Source: Chlorella sorokiniana
Lineage: Eukaryota > Chlorophyta > Trebouxiophyceae > Chlorellales > Chlorellaceae
Reading direction: 5' to 3'
Assembly (NCBI GenBank): GCA_025917655.1
Contig: CP084620.1
Coordinates: forward strand, 1,798,001-1,862,000
Length of the DNA: 64,000 nucleotides
In this document: positions 22,001 to 32,398 of the stretch, piece by piece
Position numbering within the stretch: position 1 is the stretch's first letter
Layout: every line of letters starts with the position of its first letter
Made by a program: the position numbers and the translations under genes
Notes under the pieces: generated by a model
The model's database searches: none
What the model was told of the DNA's origin: nothing
The model's input: only the letters and a program-made list of their open reading frames with translations

Positions 22001-22899
22001 GAAGAACTGGGAGCCGTTGGTGTTGGGCTTGTTCTGCGGTGGATGGGTGGTGAGCGGGTGGGTGGCTCATGCAAGCAGCCAGCATGCACCGTGTTCCAAT
22101 GGCCATGCAAAAGGCTGCATGGGAAGGTTGTTGCAGGGATCGGTACCTGGTTCGCGCAGGCAACCAGGCCACGATGGTTGAACTTGAGGCGGGAGTGGAA
22201 CTCATCCCTGCAATTCCAGTGGTTGTTGAGTGGGTGCGTGCATGGGTGGGGTGCAGCGTGGGGGCCCTGGCGCAGCTTGCTCCGCGGACCGCGCTCCTCA
22301 TCCCGACGCAACTTGCCCATCCAGCTCACTTGAAAGGGTGACCATAAATGGACTCACCACCATTTCCAGTGCCTGTTGGGTCGCCGCCTGCATACCGCAA
22401 ATTGGCACTCGTCATTTCTGCTAGCATCCGCGGAACGCGCGTCAGCCGCGCTGCTTGCTCACGCATCTTTGACTGCGTGCTGCCCACCTTGCACCATGAA
22501 GTCCTTGATGAGTCTATGGAAGATGGTGCCGTCATAATAGCCTTCTGTGCAAAGCTGCATATGGCAAGATGAGGGGAAGCGGCGCGTACAGCAACAGAGG
22601 ACGACAGGCACAGCGAGAGTGCGCAGCTGGCCCCCACAACCGCACCTGTACAAAGTTTCGCACAGCTTTGGGAGCCTCCTTGGGCCAGAGCTCGATATCT
22701 AGGTCTCCCAAGGTCGTGCGAAGAACAACCTGCCGAGAAAACCGCAGCAAGACGGTGTCTGGACACTTACGCCCGCCAGCAGCGGCGTTGGCTGTCAACG
22801 AAGCGTGCCGTGACAACCGTCACTGGCGCGCGGTTTTGGTGTCATCGTCGCCCTCACCTTGCCCTCTGTGGGCGGCTCAAGTGTGTATACTTGGGACAT
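19098..22899 (-). CDS. CWC27: CWC27 spliceosome-associated cyclophilin
   Basis: Cyclophilin-type protein of the activated spliceosome. Early exons: 22858-22899 (MSQVYTLEPPTEGK), 22646-22729, 22488-22554, 22330-22387, 22147-22207, 21940-22033, then from 21804. The cyclophilin domain shows TTLGDLDIELWPKEAPKAV, FHRLIKDFMVQGG, GESIYGHPFKDEFHS, NGSQFFVTLDRADHC and YTIFGKITG. The catalytic Trp region of active cyclophilins reads RADHC, as in other CWC27 proteins, so isomerase activity is doubtful. WNPFDDLRPR follows after a one-base shift near 21735. The long C-terminal part is charged and helical, with Ala/Lys repeats (21450-21530), an acidic stretch and a Gln run coded by CTG repeats near 20222. 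It ends DPLLEAGKAKFNREQAKAKK, ...EWAGRAQG. A TGTAA motif (minus strand, 19074-19078) lies 20 bp past the stop. Confidence 0.88.
19773..19796. repeat. (TG)n microsatellite
   Basis: An imperfect TG dinucleotide tract interrupted by one GG, inside an intron of CWC27. It is probably polymorphic; no function is implied. Confidence 0.8.
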
Positions 22900-23133
22900 C
22901 GCGGTCCCTCGCCTCGCCCTCAGCGCCGAGACTGCGTGCACCAAAGCCGTCGAGATATAATTATGTCGCCAATCCGATGTCAAGAAGGGCCGTTTTGAAG
23001 GAGCACAGGCTCGACGCCAGCGTCAGCAGAAGTACAGCCGCGCGAAGTCCCTTGGTTTGATATAGTCTTCTGCTGCAGCTTCTGGTGTCATCTTTTAACG
23101 ACCAGCAATTGCATACAGTGATCAACCCCGCCA
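22900..23133. promoter_or_regulatory. Bidirectional promoter region CWC27 / bL33
   Basis: Only 234 bp separates the start codons of two divergent, conserved genes. It contains AT-rich patches near 22955-22975 and 23055-23065 but no canonical TATA box that I can place for either gene. Confidence 0.55.
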
Positions 23134-23522
23134 ATGGCGGGCAAGAAGGCCGCCACCCTCCTTGTCAAGCTGCTCAGCACAGCCGGCACAGGTTATTTTT
23201 ACGTAGCAAAGTGAGGCTGCCAATTATTAAATGGCAAGCGCACCAACCATGTTTGAGGGCCGCAGAGTTGAAGGTTGTCTCTGCCCTAACCCTACTTTGT
23301 TGCAGAAAGAACCCCAGAAAGCTGCCACAGAAGTTGGAGTTCGTCAAGTGCGCGCTGCATTTCCCGCCGCGCTGGACCTGGGCTACCGGCAATATTGCCA
23401 CCCGCCAGTGCCAAAGAGTTCCTCTGTTTGGCTGGCTTTGTGCTAATGTGTGTGATTCATCCTGCAGGTATGATCCTCGAGTGCGGCGGCACGTGCTGTT
23501 TTCGGAAACAAAGCTGAAGTGA
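23134..23522 (+). CDS. MRPL33: Organellar ribosomal protein bL33 (mitochondrial type)
   Basis: Complete 57-residue protein in three exons: 23134-23210, 23306-23347 and 23468-23522, all with GT-AG introns and exact frame. The sequence LLSTAGTGYFYVAKKNPRK followed by LEFVKYDPRVRRHVLFSE is the mitochondrial form of bL33, which lacks the zinc-binding cysteines of many bacterial L33 proteins. It is a component of the large subunit of the organellar ribosome. The short basic N-terminus may itself act as a targeting signal. A TGTAA motif at 23734-23738 lies about 210 bp downstream, just inside the spacer before the end of the convergent neighbour. Confidence 0.93.
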
Positions 23523-23762
23523 AACAGTCTCCAGCGCTGACGTGCGCTGCCTTGTGGCCAGCATCCTCGGCCGTCCCCGACCCCAACCAACGATACCTTG
23601 CCTAATTTCACTTGCCTTTCGCTGCATGCCTCCCCTGCTTTCAATTCTTGCTAAAAGCTTTGCTTTCCTTTAATACACATCAGATCAGCGCTACCGAGGC
23701 ACAAAACTGGAGTGATGGGAGGCCCCCTCGCTGTGTAATGTGATCGTGTTGCCCCTGTTCTC

Positions 23763-25495
23763 TCATTCCTGGCTGGGCACCACCGTCACAGCAGACACCC
23801 CCAGCAGCTGGTCCTCCGTCCCAAGGAAGGTCTCCAACATCACCATCGCGGGCAGGTGGCGGGGTTGACCCACGCATTCCACACGGACGTCCAGGGGCGG
23901 CTCCCTAGCTCAATGTCCTTCAGCAGCACCGTCATGCTGACCAGGTGCTCCCGGCTGCTGCCCGCCTCTGCCAGCGTGGCGTCCAACTGATCCAGCACCT
24001 GCACAGAATCGGCATTGCGCAGGCGCTGACTGGGACCCGTGGCGGCTGGCTCACAAATCTGAAGCTTGCAATCATCGCATGAGCGTCACCCCCCGTTCAA
24101 TTCATCCATCAGCAAGGACAACTGCGTGCGCGGACCGCCTCCATGCGCTGCCCCACCTTCTACCCTGCCCTCCCCTCCCCTTCACTCACGTCTCGTGCCT
24201 GTGCTTCGTATTCTCCCTCCAGCTCGGCATCCAACGGCTGTTCAGATAGCTGTCGCATGATGGCGGGCTTGAGTGCCGACGTGTAGCACATGTTGCCGCA
24301 CAGTACAGCACGGGAAGTCAGCGGCGTGTCGCCTGCAGCACCTTCCGCAGATGTCTGTCGCGCAGGAAGCCTCCTAATGTTCACTGCCTGTAGCGGGGCA
24401 GACAGTGTGGCATCCCATATCATATTAGTCGAACCTCACCATCCAGTTTGATGTGCTGCAGTGCCGGGCGTTTGCATGGCACCCACCAGTTCCTTGCTGT
24501 GCGCCGCCACCTCGGCCACTATGTCACGCAGGTGCCCCTCGTCCGCTCCCTCAGAGCCCTCCTCCTGAGGCGCCGTGTCCGCAGCTTGGCGTTTGCCTCC
24601 ACCACCGCTGGCAGCGCCGCCCTTGCCCGCTGTGCGTGCCGATCTGGCAGCTGGCTGCTCAACCAGCGGCGCAGTTGCTGGCGCTGCTGCGGTATCCGTT
24701 GCGGACGCCTTGCGCTTCTTTCCGTACTTGCCTGGGGCAGGCACAAGCACCTTCTCCAGCTCAAAGAGCTCTAGATCTTCTTCATCACCATCTTCGTACC
24801 TGCAAGGGACACAGGATGAGATGGCTGTCGTGCGAAGGCAGCAGAGGGCGGGGTGACGCAGAGAACGCCTGCAACCAGCTGTCCGCGCACAAACCGGCAG
24901 GTGCGTCGACAGCAGAAGTGATCAACAGAGCGGAAGCCAGCTCACTTGATGCGGAATAGCTGCATGCCATCGTCTGCAACGATCAAACTCGCCACCGTTC
25001 CTTTGAATTTTTTTGGCCCATATCCCTGCAAAGTGAAGAAGTGACGAGCGCCTGCCGTGAGCGCGCGCGGCGGCCAGGTGGCTACGGGCAGAGATGCGGG
25101 CATGCGCAACCTCTGGTGAGCCAAGGATGTCTTTGTAGCAACTTGTGCAGCAGCAAGCAGCAAGCAGCGTGTCTCCCAGGACACCTCGAACGACTTGGCA
25201 ACAGTCCTGCCCACGTAGTGCGACATAACGCTGCCTATGTCAGGTGGAGGCTGGAAAGGTTCGAGAGGAGGCCCCATAAACATGGCAACGGGAACCCGGA
25301 AATGCTGACCTGTCCCGTTGTAAGGAACTTAACCAGGCGTTCAATATCCAATCATCCAGTGCATCAGCTAGTTTCAAAATGCTGTCGGAGCTGAAACACA
25401 GCGCAAGCTGGTCCCGATGGGTGGGATGGGGGTCCCTCCTTCTCGTCAAGAGCTTTGTCACTGCAGCAATGGCCCGCAAACTGACAAACCAACAT
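23763..25495 (-). CDS. Tudor-like module fused to a RidA/YjgF domain
   Basis: Read 5' to 3' on the minus strand. An upstream exon (about 25345-25410, SDSILKLADALDDWILNAW) is followed by HYVGRTVAKSFE (about 25200-25237), GYGPKKFKGTVASLIV, then YEDGDEEDLELFELEKVLVP. This is the pattern of the Tudor-like reader domain in plant PTM-type chromatin proteins. A basic, Ala/Gly-rich linker (KYGKKRK) leads to AAHSKEL. A well-formed intron (about 24389-24484) then joins to a RidA-like part: RAVLCGNMCYTSA, EYEAQARD, VLDQLDATLAEAGSSREHL, MTVLLKDIE and WNAWVNPAT, and after a one-base shift near 23853 MVMLETFLGTEDQLLGVSAV. RidA proteins hydrolyse reactive enamines. The alternative is two genes, with the RidA part starting at an ATG at 24423, but the gap between them would be 13 bp. 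The first exon is uncertain. Confidence 0.6.
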
Positions 25496-25518
25496 CAAGG
25501 GCACCCTAAGCGCCTTTT

Positions 25519-25700
25519 GGCCTAGCGAAGGTGCTCCTGAGCGGATTGTGCAATCTGCACAGAAGGAGAGCCTGCACTCTCGGCTGCTAGATTTTGCGGC
25601 GATGGCCTATCTGTGCCCGTAAATTAAGCTTAGGAGCTGCATTACAGCCAGTGACATGCGGACGAGGTGGGTTGCGCATGGCCTGTCGGCGGCTGTCCAC
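25519..25700 (+). pseudogene. Decayed copy of the first exon of the coiled-coil gene at 29359
   Basis: About 180 bp align by eye with 29411-29591 in the same orientation. Shared stretches include GCTCCTGAGCGG, AAGGAGAGC, ACTCTCG, ATGCGGACGAGGTGGGT and GGCCTGTCGGCGGCTGTC, the last two spanning the exon end and the start of the intron of the source gene. Small gaps and substitutions break the reading frame. The copy includes intronic sequence, so it arose from DNA duplication and not from a processed transcript. It lies just upstream of the Tudor-RidA gene. Confidence 0.75.
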
Positions 25701-26259
25701 CGTCCGCTGCCATGGCCCCAGACAGGCTGGAGGATGCAAACGTGCACAGCGGCAGTGACCTCTGGATTGAAGCACTTACCTCTAGCTTTATGCACACTTG
25801 CTCCTTTTCATTTTAGAGTAAACAACCCTCGCATTCCTAAAGAAGGGTGCATCTATTGCGCAGTTGCGCTCGCATCGACAGGTCAGTGCAGGGCAGGGGA
25901 CAGGAGCTTTAAGAGCAGCAAATTTAGATGTTCTGCTGTCGTTCATGTGAATGTTAACCAGTGAATGGCACCCTCCCTTTTGTCCGATTACCGTGTTTGC
26001 CTGTGCACATTGACGTCAACGTCGTGCAAACAGGTGTGCCTGCTGACAGCTTTTTCATGACCTGAGTGCCTATGCTCTAAGGCACAGAAGCAGGGGTTTT
26101 GGAGCACGCAAGACAGATTACAAAGCAACATTGTGCATATGACATCACGCAAGTGCATGGTTTCTAGGCGGCTATATCAAAAGGTTAGCGACAAGTGGCA
26201 GGAACATCCTAGTCAAAGGCGGCAGCTTGCTACACTTGTTCTTACGCTGCTACACATGC
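25701..26259. other. Intergenic, 3' region of the Hint-domain gene
   Basis: Relatively AT-rich sequence with no supported gene. On the minus strand a TGTAA motif (TTACA at 26118-26122) lies about 140 bp past the Hint-gene stop and is its likely poly(A) signal. Confidence 0.5.
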
Positions 26260-28257
26260 TCAGGTGGTGATGCTGTCATCATGGCTGGCTAACCCGGCAG
26301 TAAGGGACCCTGCACCCAAGAAGGCAGTCACCAAAGGCTGGTACTGTGCCTGCTTTTCAGCCATAGCGTGCGAGCCAATCTGCTGGTACTGTTCCCAGAT
26401 CGGAAGGGTCATGGCGTGATACAGGGCCGGCAGGCTAGACAACATGCTGGCGGGAGTGGCGTCCAATATGCGGTGAGTGACGGGATAGGGTGAGGCGACC
26501 ACACCATTTACCACAAGGTCACCCTGCAATGGCATCAGATAAAAGACAAACTTGAGGTGCTCGTGGTAAATGGTAATGACTTTGACAATGGCGGGAGGAA
26601 TGGCAGGCAGGCATTGACGCTGGGTGTCACATGGTGTGTTGGTGTTGGCTTGGGCCATAACAGATAGCAGGCAACATTCTATGGGGCATTAAATACACTG
26701 AAGGTGGGCAAGCTCGTCTCATTCACTTGTACAAACACGGTCTGGGCCAGCTTGTGTAACACTTACCCTCACGAAAGGCACCCACTTGCCGCGCTCAGCC
26801 CCTTCGGTGGTGGAAATGATCTTGGAAGGGGTAACATTGTAGCTTGTGGCGGTGGTTGTCAACACCCTAGCATAATCGCCAGGTTGTACCAGGCTGGCCA
26901 GGGTCATCGACCAGCTGCCCTCTGCAAAAGCAAAAGCAAATGTGTGAGGGCGATTCGGAGTTGGGGGAGAGGCCCACCAATTGTGTTGTAACAAAATCTA
27001 TGCGCAACAGGACAATGCCCCGCATTAGCCCACGGCCTTCACTTCTGCATGGCCTCCACTAGCGAGGCATTACTTGCTTGTCCTGCCTACGCCTACTGTA
27101 GCATCATGAGGCTCACCCTCATCGCAATTGGTTTGGCAGATGGGCAGAAAGTGGAACTCGCTCAACTTCAGCACCGGCCCAGCCTCCGTTGTCAGCTCGC
27201 GGACATGCCTCATTGGGTCGGCCTCAGCAATGGCAAACATGTAAATTGGCCTGCAGTTCGTGGATGGTACAGTGCACAAGCAAATCAAGGGTTGCATAAA
27301 AAGAATACAAGCAGGCTTGGAATGCATGCAGAAATCATGAACATCTCCAACCCCATGCTGCAAATTTGCGGCGGTTACAAAGTTAAGCTTAGAAACCTGA
27401 CAAGCCATCCTTCGGGGGCCTGCACTCACATGTGAATCAGGGAGCCGTTTGCGTGGCGGCTCAGCACGGCATCTCCCAGCTTGAGTTGCTCCATTGGAAT
27501 CACACCTCGCCCTTTCACCTGCAATTGTCAAGCAGAATGATGGATCCGTTTGATTGGAGCAGGGTGCAACAGCTGAGCAACGCAAATGTCATATGAACAT
27601 TGCCCCATGGGGCTAACAAGCTTGCAGAACAGTATGACAATGGTGTCACGAAGACCAACCCCTCGGCCAAAGCTGCGTTGTGAACTCACCTGTACGGTCG
27701 CACTAGACGGGAAGCATCCAAACACTGTCACCGCCCCACATGGTGCTCCGCGCCCCTTGATATCGCAAAAGTAGAGGTCTGCCTGACCGCGGCCACACTG
27801 AGAGGGACATTTTTCGCAGTTCACTGGACTGCCGCAGGTCTGTTGGCAGGCGGTCAAAGACATGCGGGGTTTGCATGCTCCCGCAGGGCAACAGGCGCGG
27901 GGTGGCAATAGACAAGCTGATGAGAGTGGTGGCAAGTGAATTGCACAACAAGGCTGCCTGTCAGCTGCAATCTGCAGATGTGAGTTGCTGGATTCTGGAA
28001 TCTGGATCAGCAACGTGAAAAACCTTGCCGCCATAACTGGTGAGGAAGCGGCTAGCCAGCCCATGGGCTGTTGGTCGCACTATGTTTGCAGTGTGCACAG
28101 CAGAGCAGTCCACACGCCACATTTGTTTGTAGCACAGCAGGCCACACCCACACACACAAAGCCTCACCCCGACTTGGCCCTGGGCGGCGATGCCCGTGGC
28201 AAGTGACAGGCAGGCCAGGACGATGAAGGTCCCGGCCTTGGAGGGTGACGGTGCCAT
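26260..28257 (-). CDS. Secreted Cys-rich protein with Hedgehog-type Hint domain
   Basis: Six exons in perfect frame: 28168-28257, 27690-27971, 27430-27518, 27117-27250, 26767-26921 and 26260-26523, giving 337 residues. Residues 1-25 are a signal peptide (MAPSPSKAGTFIVLACLSLA). A Cys-rich domain (about 35-112) follows with CCPAGACKPR, ACQQTC, CEKCPSQCG and YFCDIKG. At 115-116 a Gly-Cys pair starts the Hint domain, GCFPSSATVQVKGRG. Then IPMEQLKLGDAVL, ELTTEAGPVLKLSEFHFLPI (the block with the catalytic His), LASLVQPGDYARVL and GDLVVNGVVASPYP follow. Hint domains cleave themselves off at the Gly-Cys bond. In Hedgehog the released N-part receives a sterol; whether this alga does so is unknown. The C-terminal 60 residues lack further motifs. 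No break is seen, so the gene looks functional. Confidence 0.8.
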
Positions 28258-29358
28258 CTGAAACTGTTGCTGAACACACAAGGAATATTTGGGGACCAAG
28301 AGCAACCTTGGACCAAAGCGTTCATGCCAAAACCATCCCTTGTGTGGTGCAGCGACCACATCGCAGCGCTGCTTGGTTAGTTGGTTGCCCAGCATAGTGG
28401 GCGGCATCAGACTGCCTTGGAGCCGGCAACGTGTGCCAATGGCAGCTCACCTGAGTGAGGGACAAACTCTTCGTAGGTGGGAGCTCAGCCGTGGCAAGCG
28501 TTGAGGTTGCTATTGAACAAGCAGGAGCACAGTTGAGTGTTCTAGGTAGAGCTTAGAGGAGAGCTTGTGTCCAAGGTAATGTACTGACTGATGCACGTGG
28601 CCTTCCTCAGCTTCTATGCCAGTGCGGCTGCGGTGCCTTTCACCCCCATTAAAGATTAAAGATGGAACAGAGTTTCAGTCTGCAGAAGTGCCTATCTCAC
28701 TGCATCAACCTAGCATCCTGAGTTGGCTGGCGCCGTTGCATTAGTGGGACGGTGTCCAGCTGTTGTTCTCGCAGACCCTTGGGTGGCTAATCCTTGACGA
28801 CAGGGGGCTCAGCATGTGGGATGCGCACACCAACTTGATTGCCTGTGGGCCCGCCATCAGCAGAGGTCAGTGGCGGCTGGGCCGCCAGCTGCAACGTTGC
28901 AAAGGCGCCGGCACCGTGCTGTTGCTGAAGCCCACTGAAAGGAGGACAGATGCTCAGCTGCGTCACGTTAGCCAGAGGCACGAGGCAACAGCCCGCACGC
29001 TGGTTTCAGAAGCCAAGAATATGTATGTGTGTGCCAATCGCCCGGGCCTGTTGTCATGTGCACTGGGCGGCGCAGGCGGCGCCAGAGTTTTGGGAGCCCA
29101 TCGGGGTTAACCCCTGGAATTCAATTTACCTCTGTTTTGTCATGATATTTGGCCTACATGACTCGCAAAAGGACGACTCGGCCTCAAAACTGGAAGCTTT
29201 GGCGTGGCCAAAAGTGCTGACCTGTCCCTGACGAGGCGTTCATTTCGCGCGTTTCCCTTGCAGCGGCACATTAAGTCGAAAGCTTTGTGGACCCACAGCA
29301 CAGTTGTTGAGCCGCAGGCTCCCTCGCTCTCGTCTCGTTGGGAGCTGTCGCGGACAGA
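28258..29358. promoter_or_regulatory. Divergent intergenic region, Hint gene / coiled-coil gene
   Basis: About 1.1 kb between two divergent start codons. It must hold both promoters. ORFs here (for example 28763-29110 +) show no exon partners or recognisable motifs, and I found no repeat. Confidence 0.45.
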
Positions 29359-32300
29359 ATGGCAGAGGAACCCACGAAGGACGCACAGCAAAGGGACAGC
29401 GGGCGTCTCATGGCCGAGCGAGAGGCGCTCCTGAGCGGTCTGCAGCAAAAGGAGAGCATGAACTCTCGCTTGTTGGACTTGGCGGCCATGAAGCAATTGT
29501 GCGCGCAGAAGCAAGTAGCGCTGGAAATTTCTCGCAGGCGGCGGCATGCGGACGAGGTGGGTAGTGTCGGGCCTGTCGGCGGCTGTCAACAACATGGGAG
29601 TGCCACCAGTGGCAGGCGGCATTCTCGACTCCAATTCACCCTGCCGTGCCCCGCCCTTGCCCCGCGGCCAACAGCTGCAGCATGGTATGCAGCGGCAAGC
29701 CGCGCAGTTGAGCGTGGACTTGTCAAGAACCGTGTGGACCTGCACCGCTGGCGCCAGCGCACCGCGCTGCTCAAGGTCCGTCTGTCCAGCGCGCAAGAGG
29801 ATGTGGAGCGCTACCGCCGCGTTGATGACCTGCTGACGCGACAGCTGGAGCTGGAGCTGCAGGCTCGGCGAGGCAGCAAGGCGCAGGTGGCGGCTCTGGC
29901 GCATCAGCTTGCTGTCAACGGCGAGCGGCTGCGGGAGCAGCAGGCCATGATTGCCTCTCTGCAGGGAGACGTGCTCGAGTGTCAGGGACTGGTGGCGCAG
30001 CGCGACGAGGAGCTTGCACAAACGCGGGAGGAGATGGCGGCAAGCAGCGACGCAGCGCGGGCGACGCTGGCTGCGTCGCAGGCCAAGTGTGCGCGGCTGC
30101 AGGAGCAGGTCACAGCTGTGCAGGAGCGCGCCGCACTGGCAGACCAGACCGCGGCGGCAGCGCAGGTGGGTGCTGCTGCATGACCCGACGATTGGCAGCG
30201 TTCACGCACTGCTCAGGTTCCGACACCTGGCTCCTGCCTAGGGCCGACAGCCTTCCACGGTGCCACGCTGTGCTCACTCTGGGTGCGCCCCCTGGCCTGC
30301 GAGCCTCACACCCTCTCACCCCAGCCCACCCATGCACACCTGCCCTCACGCCCCCAGGAGCGCGCCAACCTGGCAGAGCAGACCCTGCGGCAGAAGGAGG
30401 CGCTGCTGGCGGAGAAGGAGCGCTTCCAGAGCGATGTGCAGCACTTCAGCCAGGACCTGCAGAAGCTGGCGCGGGAGACGAGCGGGGCGGTGGAGGGCCG
30501 GCTGCAGCAGCAGCTGGCGGCTGCGCAGGAGCAGCTGTTTGAGGAGAAGCGGCGGCGCGCAGACGCTGAGGGCGAGGCGCAGGTGCAGCGCGCGAGGCTG
30601 GAGCAGGCGCAGCGCGAGGTGGACCGCCTGCAGCGCAGCCTGGCGGCGCGTGACTCGCTCGTGCAGCAGCTCAAGGCAGCGCGCCTCACCGACACGCCGG
30701 CGAGGGAGGTGCGTGGGCTGCCTGTCGGCCCGCTCCCAGCTTGCCAGTGCTGCATCGCCGCCTGGGCCAAGACATCGGGTGCCCGCTGCGCACGCTTCAG
30801 CACCTTGCCCCACAGTCTGTGCTGTGCTGGCCGGCACCCTGGCAGGTGACCCAGACCATGGAGCTGGTGGGCTCTCTGGCCGCCGACCTGGCAGGCACCC
30901 CCGCCACAGATCTGGCCATACGGCGGCGATCCGCAGCGGCAGCTGCTGCTGTGGAAGCGGCTGCAGGCAAGCCTGCCAGGCAGCTGGCGGAAGTAAAGAA
31001 GAAGCGCAGCAAGCAGCAGCAGCAGGGCGGTGAGGCAGATGCAACCAAGAATCCAGCACCTGGTGAGAAGACAAGAAGGGAGCAGAAGCAGGCAGGTAGA
31101 GCACCTGATGGGGACAAGGATCAAACACAATCTGGCCCAGCCACAAAGAAGCAGAAGAAGCAGCCAGAGCAGGTAGCAGCCGTGGCAGCACCGCCCAAGC
31201 GTGCTTCCCCCAGCGACAGCTGGAGCGACGGCAGCAGCAGCAGCGGTGCCGACCCAGACTTCCAAGAGCCCAACTTGCCAGCAGGGAACACCAAGAATCG
31301 GCAGCATGATGGGGTGGGGTCGGCTGACATACGCCCGCGGCGGGAGCGCAAGCAGGCTGGAGCATACTGGCTGGGCTCTGGCGAGGAGGAGGCCACCAAC
31401 CCAAACAGCCGTGCGCAGGGTGCGGATGGCCAGGAGGAGCGCACGCAGCATGCATGCCGCGCTGATAAGCGCAGCCCAGTGGCGGGGCCGATGGACAGGC
31501 TGGAGAGTGACCACAAGCGCCGGCAGGTGGCAGACTTGGCGCTAGGAGAGGCGGAGGTGAGCCTGGACCAGCGCAAATGCTGCTTGGACATTCATCTGCA
31601 TCTGTATCAATGCGTATGTGATGAGCATGCTCAGCGTATCTTGATGCGGTGTGCGCATGCAGGCTGGCAAGGCAGGCAGCGACGCCGGAAAGGCGGCCAA
31701 ACACGCCAAGCAGCCCAGGGCTGGCACCAAGAAGGCGGGAGCCAAGCCTCGCGCTGAGAAGGTGGACAAGGAGAATGGCCACGCCCTCAACGTGCTTTCA
31801 GCTGCGGCTGACGTGTTGCGGAAGCAGCAGCTGCAGGACGGTGCAGCAGCCACAGCGGCTGTGCCCACATCACGGCTAGAAACGCGGCCGCTCTTGGCCA
31901 TCAACAACAGGTAGGACTAGCTTGCCGATTGTTCAGTCAGATATCCCATTTATCCTCTTCGTGGAGCCAGTCTTTCGAATCTGATTGAAGGCTTGCTTGC
32001 CTTTGAGTTGCATGCTTTCTTTCTGTGTGGCTCCTTGCAGGGTGCTGGCGGAGGCAGAGCGACGGCAGGATATGAGCCAGCTGCCTATCACCGCACAGCT
32101 GCAGAAGGTCATTGCTGCGCGGTCTGCTGGGTGAGTTTGGAAGGCTATAGTTTGCCATGGCCCGTTTCATTGAATGACAAGCAGTTTGCCTTGACCACCG
32201 GTTTTGACCACCGTCGCATCGCCCTGTCTCCTTGCAGGGCTAGCCAGGCTGATGGTGCACCACAGCAGGGAAAGCGCAAGCTACTTTCCGTGTCATCCAC

Positions 32301-32376
32301 CTTCAGATTGCCAGGGGATGCTGTGCCTGCCCACATGATGTTTGGAGCCAGCAAGCTGCCTCGCAAGAGCACCTAG
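29359..32376 (+). CDS. Coiled-coil protein with basic nuclear-type tail, function unknown
   Basis: Not recognised. The ATG at 29359 (MAEEPTKDAQQRDSGRLMAE) opens the first exon, which ends at a GTGGGT donor near 29557. The next exons (about 29683-30162 and 30358-30708) encode a long, almost uninterrupted coiled coil rich in Gln, Glu, Arg and Ala, for example LLTRQLELELQARRGSKAQ and QKEALLAEKERFQSDVQHF. The rest is low-complexity and basic (KKKRSKQQQQ, TKKQKKQPEQ), with Ser/Asp-rich patches around 31213-31260. The end, KRKLLSVSSTFRLPGDAVP then FGASKLPRKST and TAG, looks conserved and could be a docking motif. The layout recalls chromosome-axis or cytoskeletal coiled-coil proteins, but the sequence does not decide. 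TGTAA at 32394-32398 is 18 bp past the stop. A decayed duplicate of exon 1 lies at 25519-25700. Confidence 0.65.
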
Positions 32377-32393
32377 CCTGGCTGCCAGGCAGC

Positions 32394-32398
32394 TGTAA
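32394..32398 (+). promoter_or_regulatory. TGTAA poly(A) signal of the coiled-coil gene
   Basis: The pentamer lies 18 bp after the stop codon, in the position expected for the chlorophyte poly(A) signal. Confidence 0.6.

Noticed and set aside
24389-24484. Boundary between two separate genes (Tudor-like and RidA)
   Set aside because: The gap between the upstream stop and the next ATG would be only 13 bp, while an intron with good GT-AG ends joins the reading frames; kept as an alternative only.
30306-31782. Long minus-strand ORFs opposite the coiled-coil gene
   Set aside because: They mirror Gln/Ala codons of the plus-strand coiled coil as Leu/Ala/Cys runs and have no splice structure or motif of their own.
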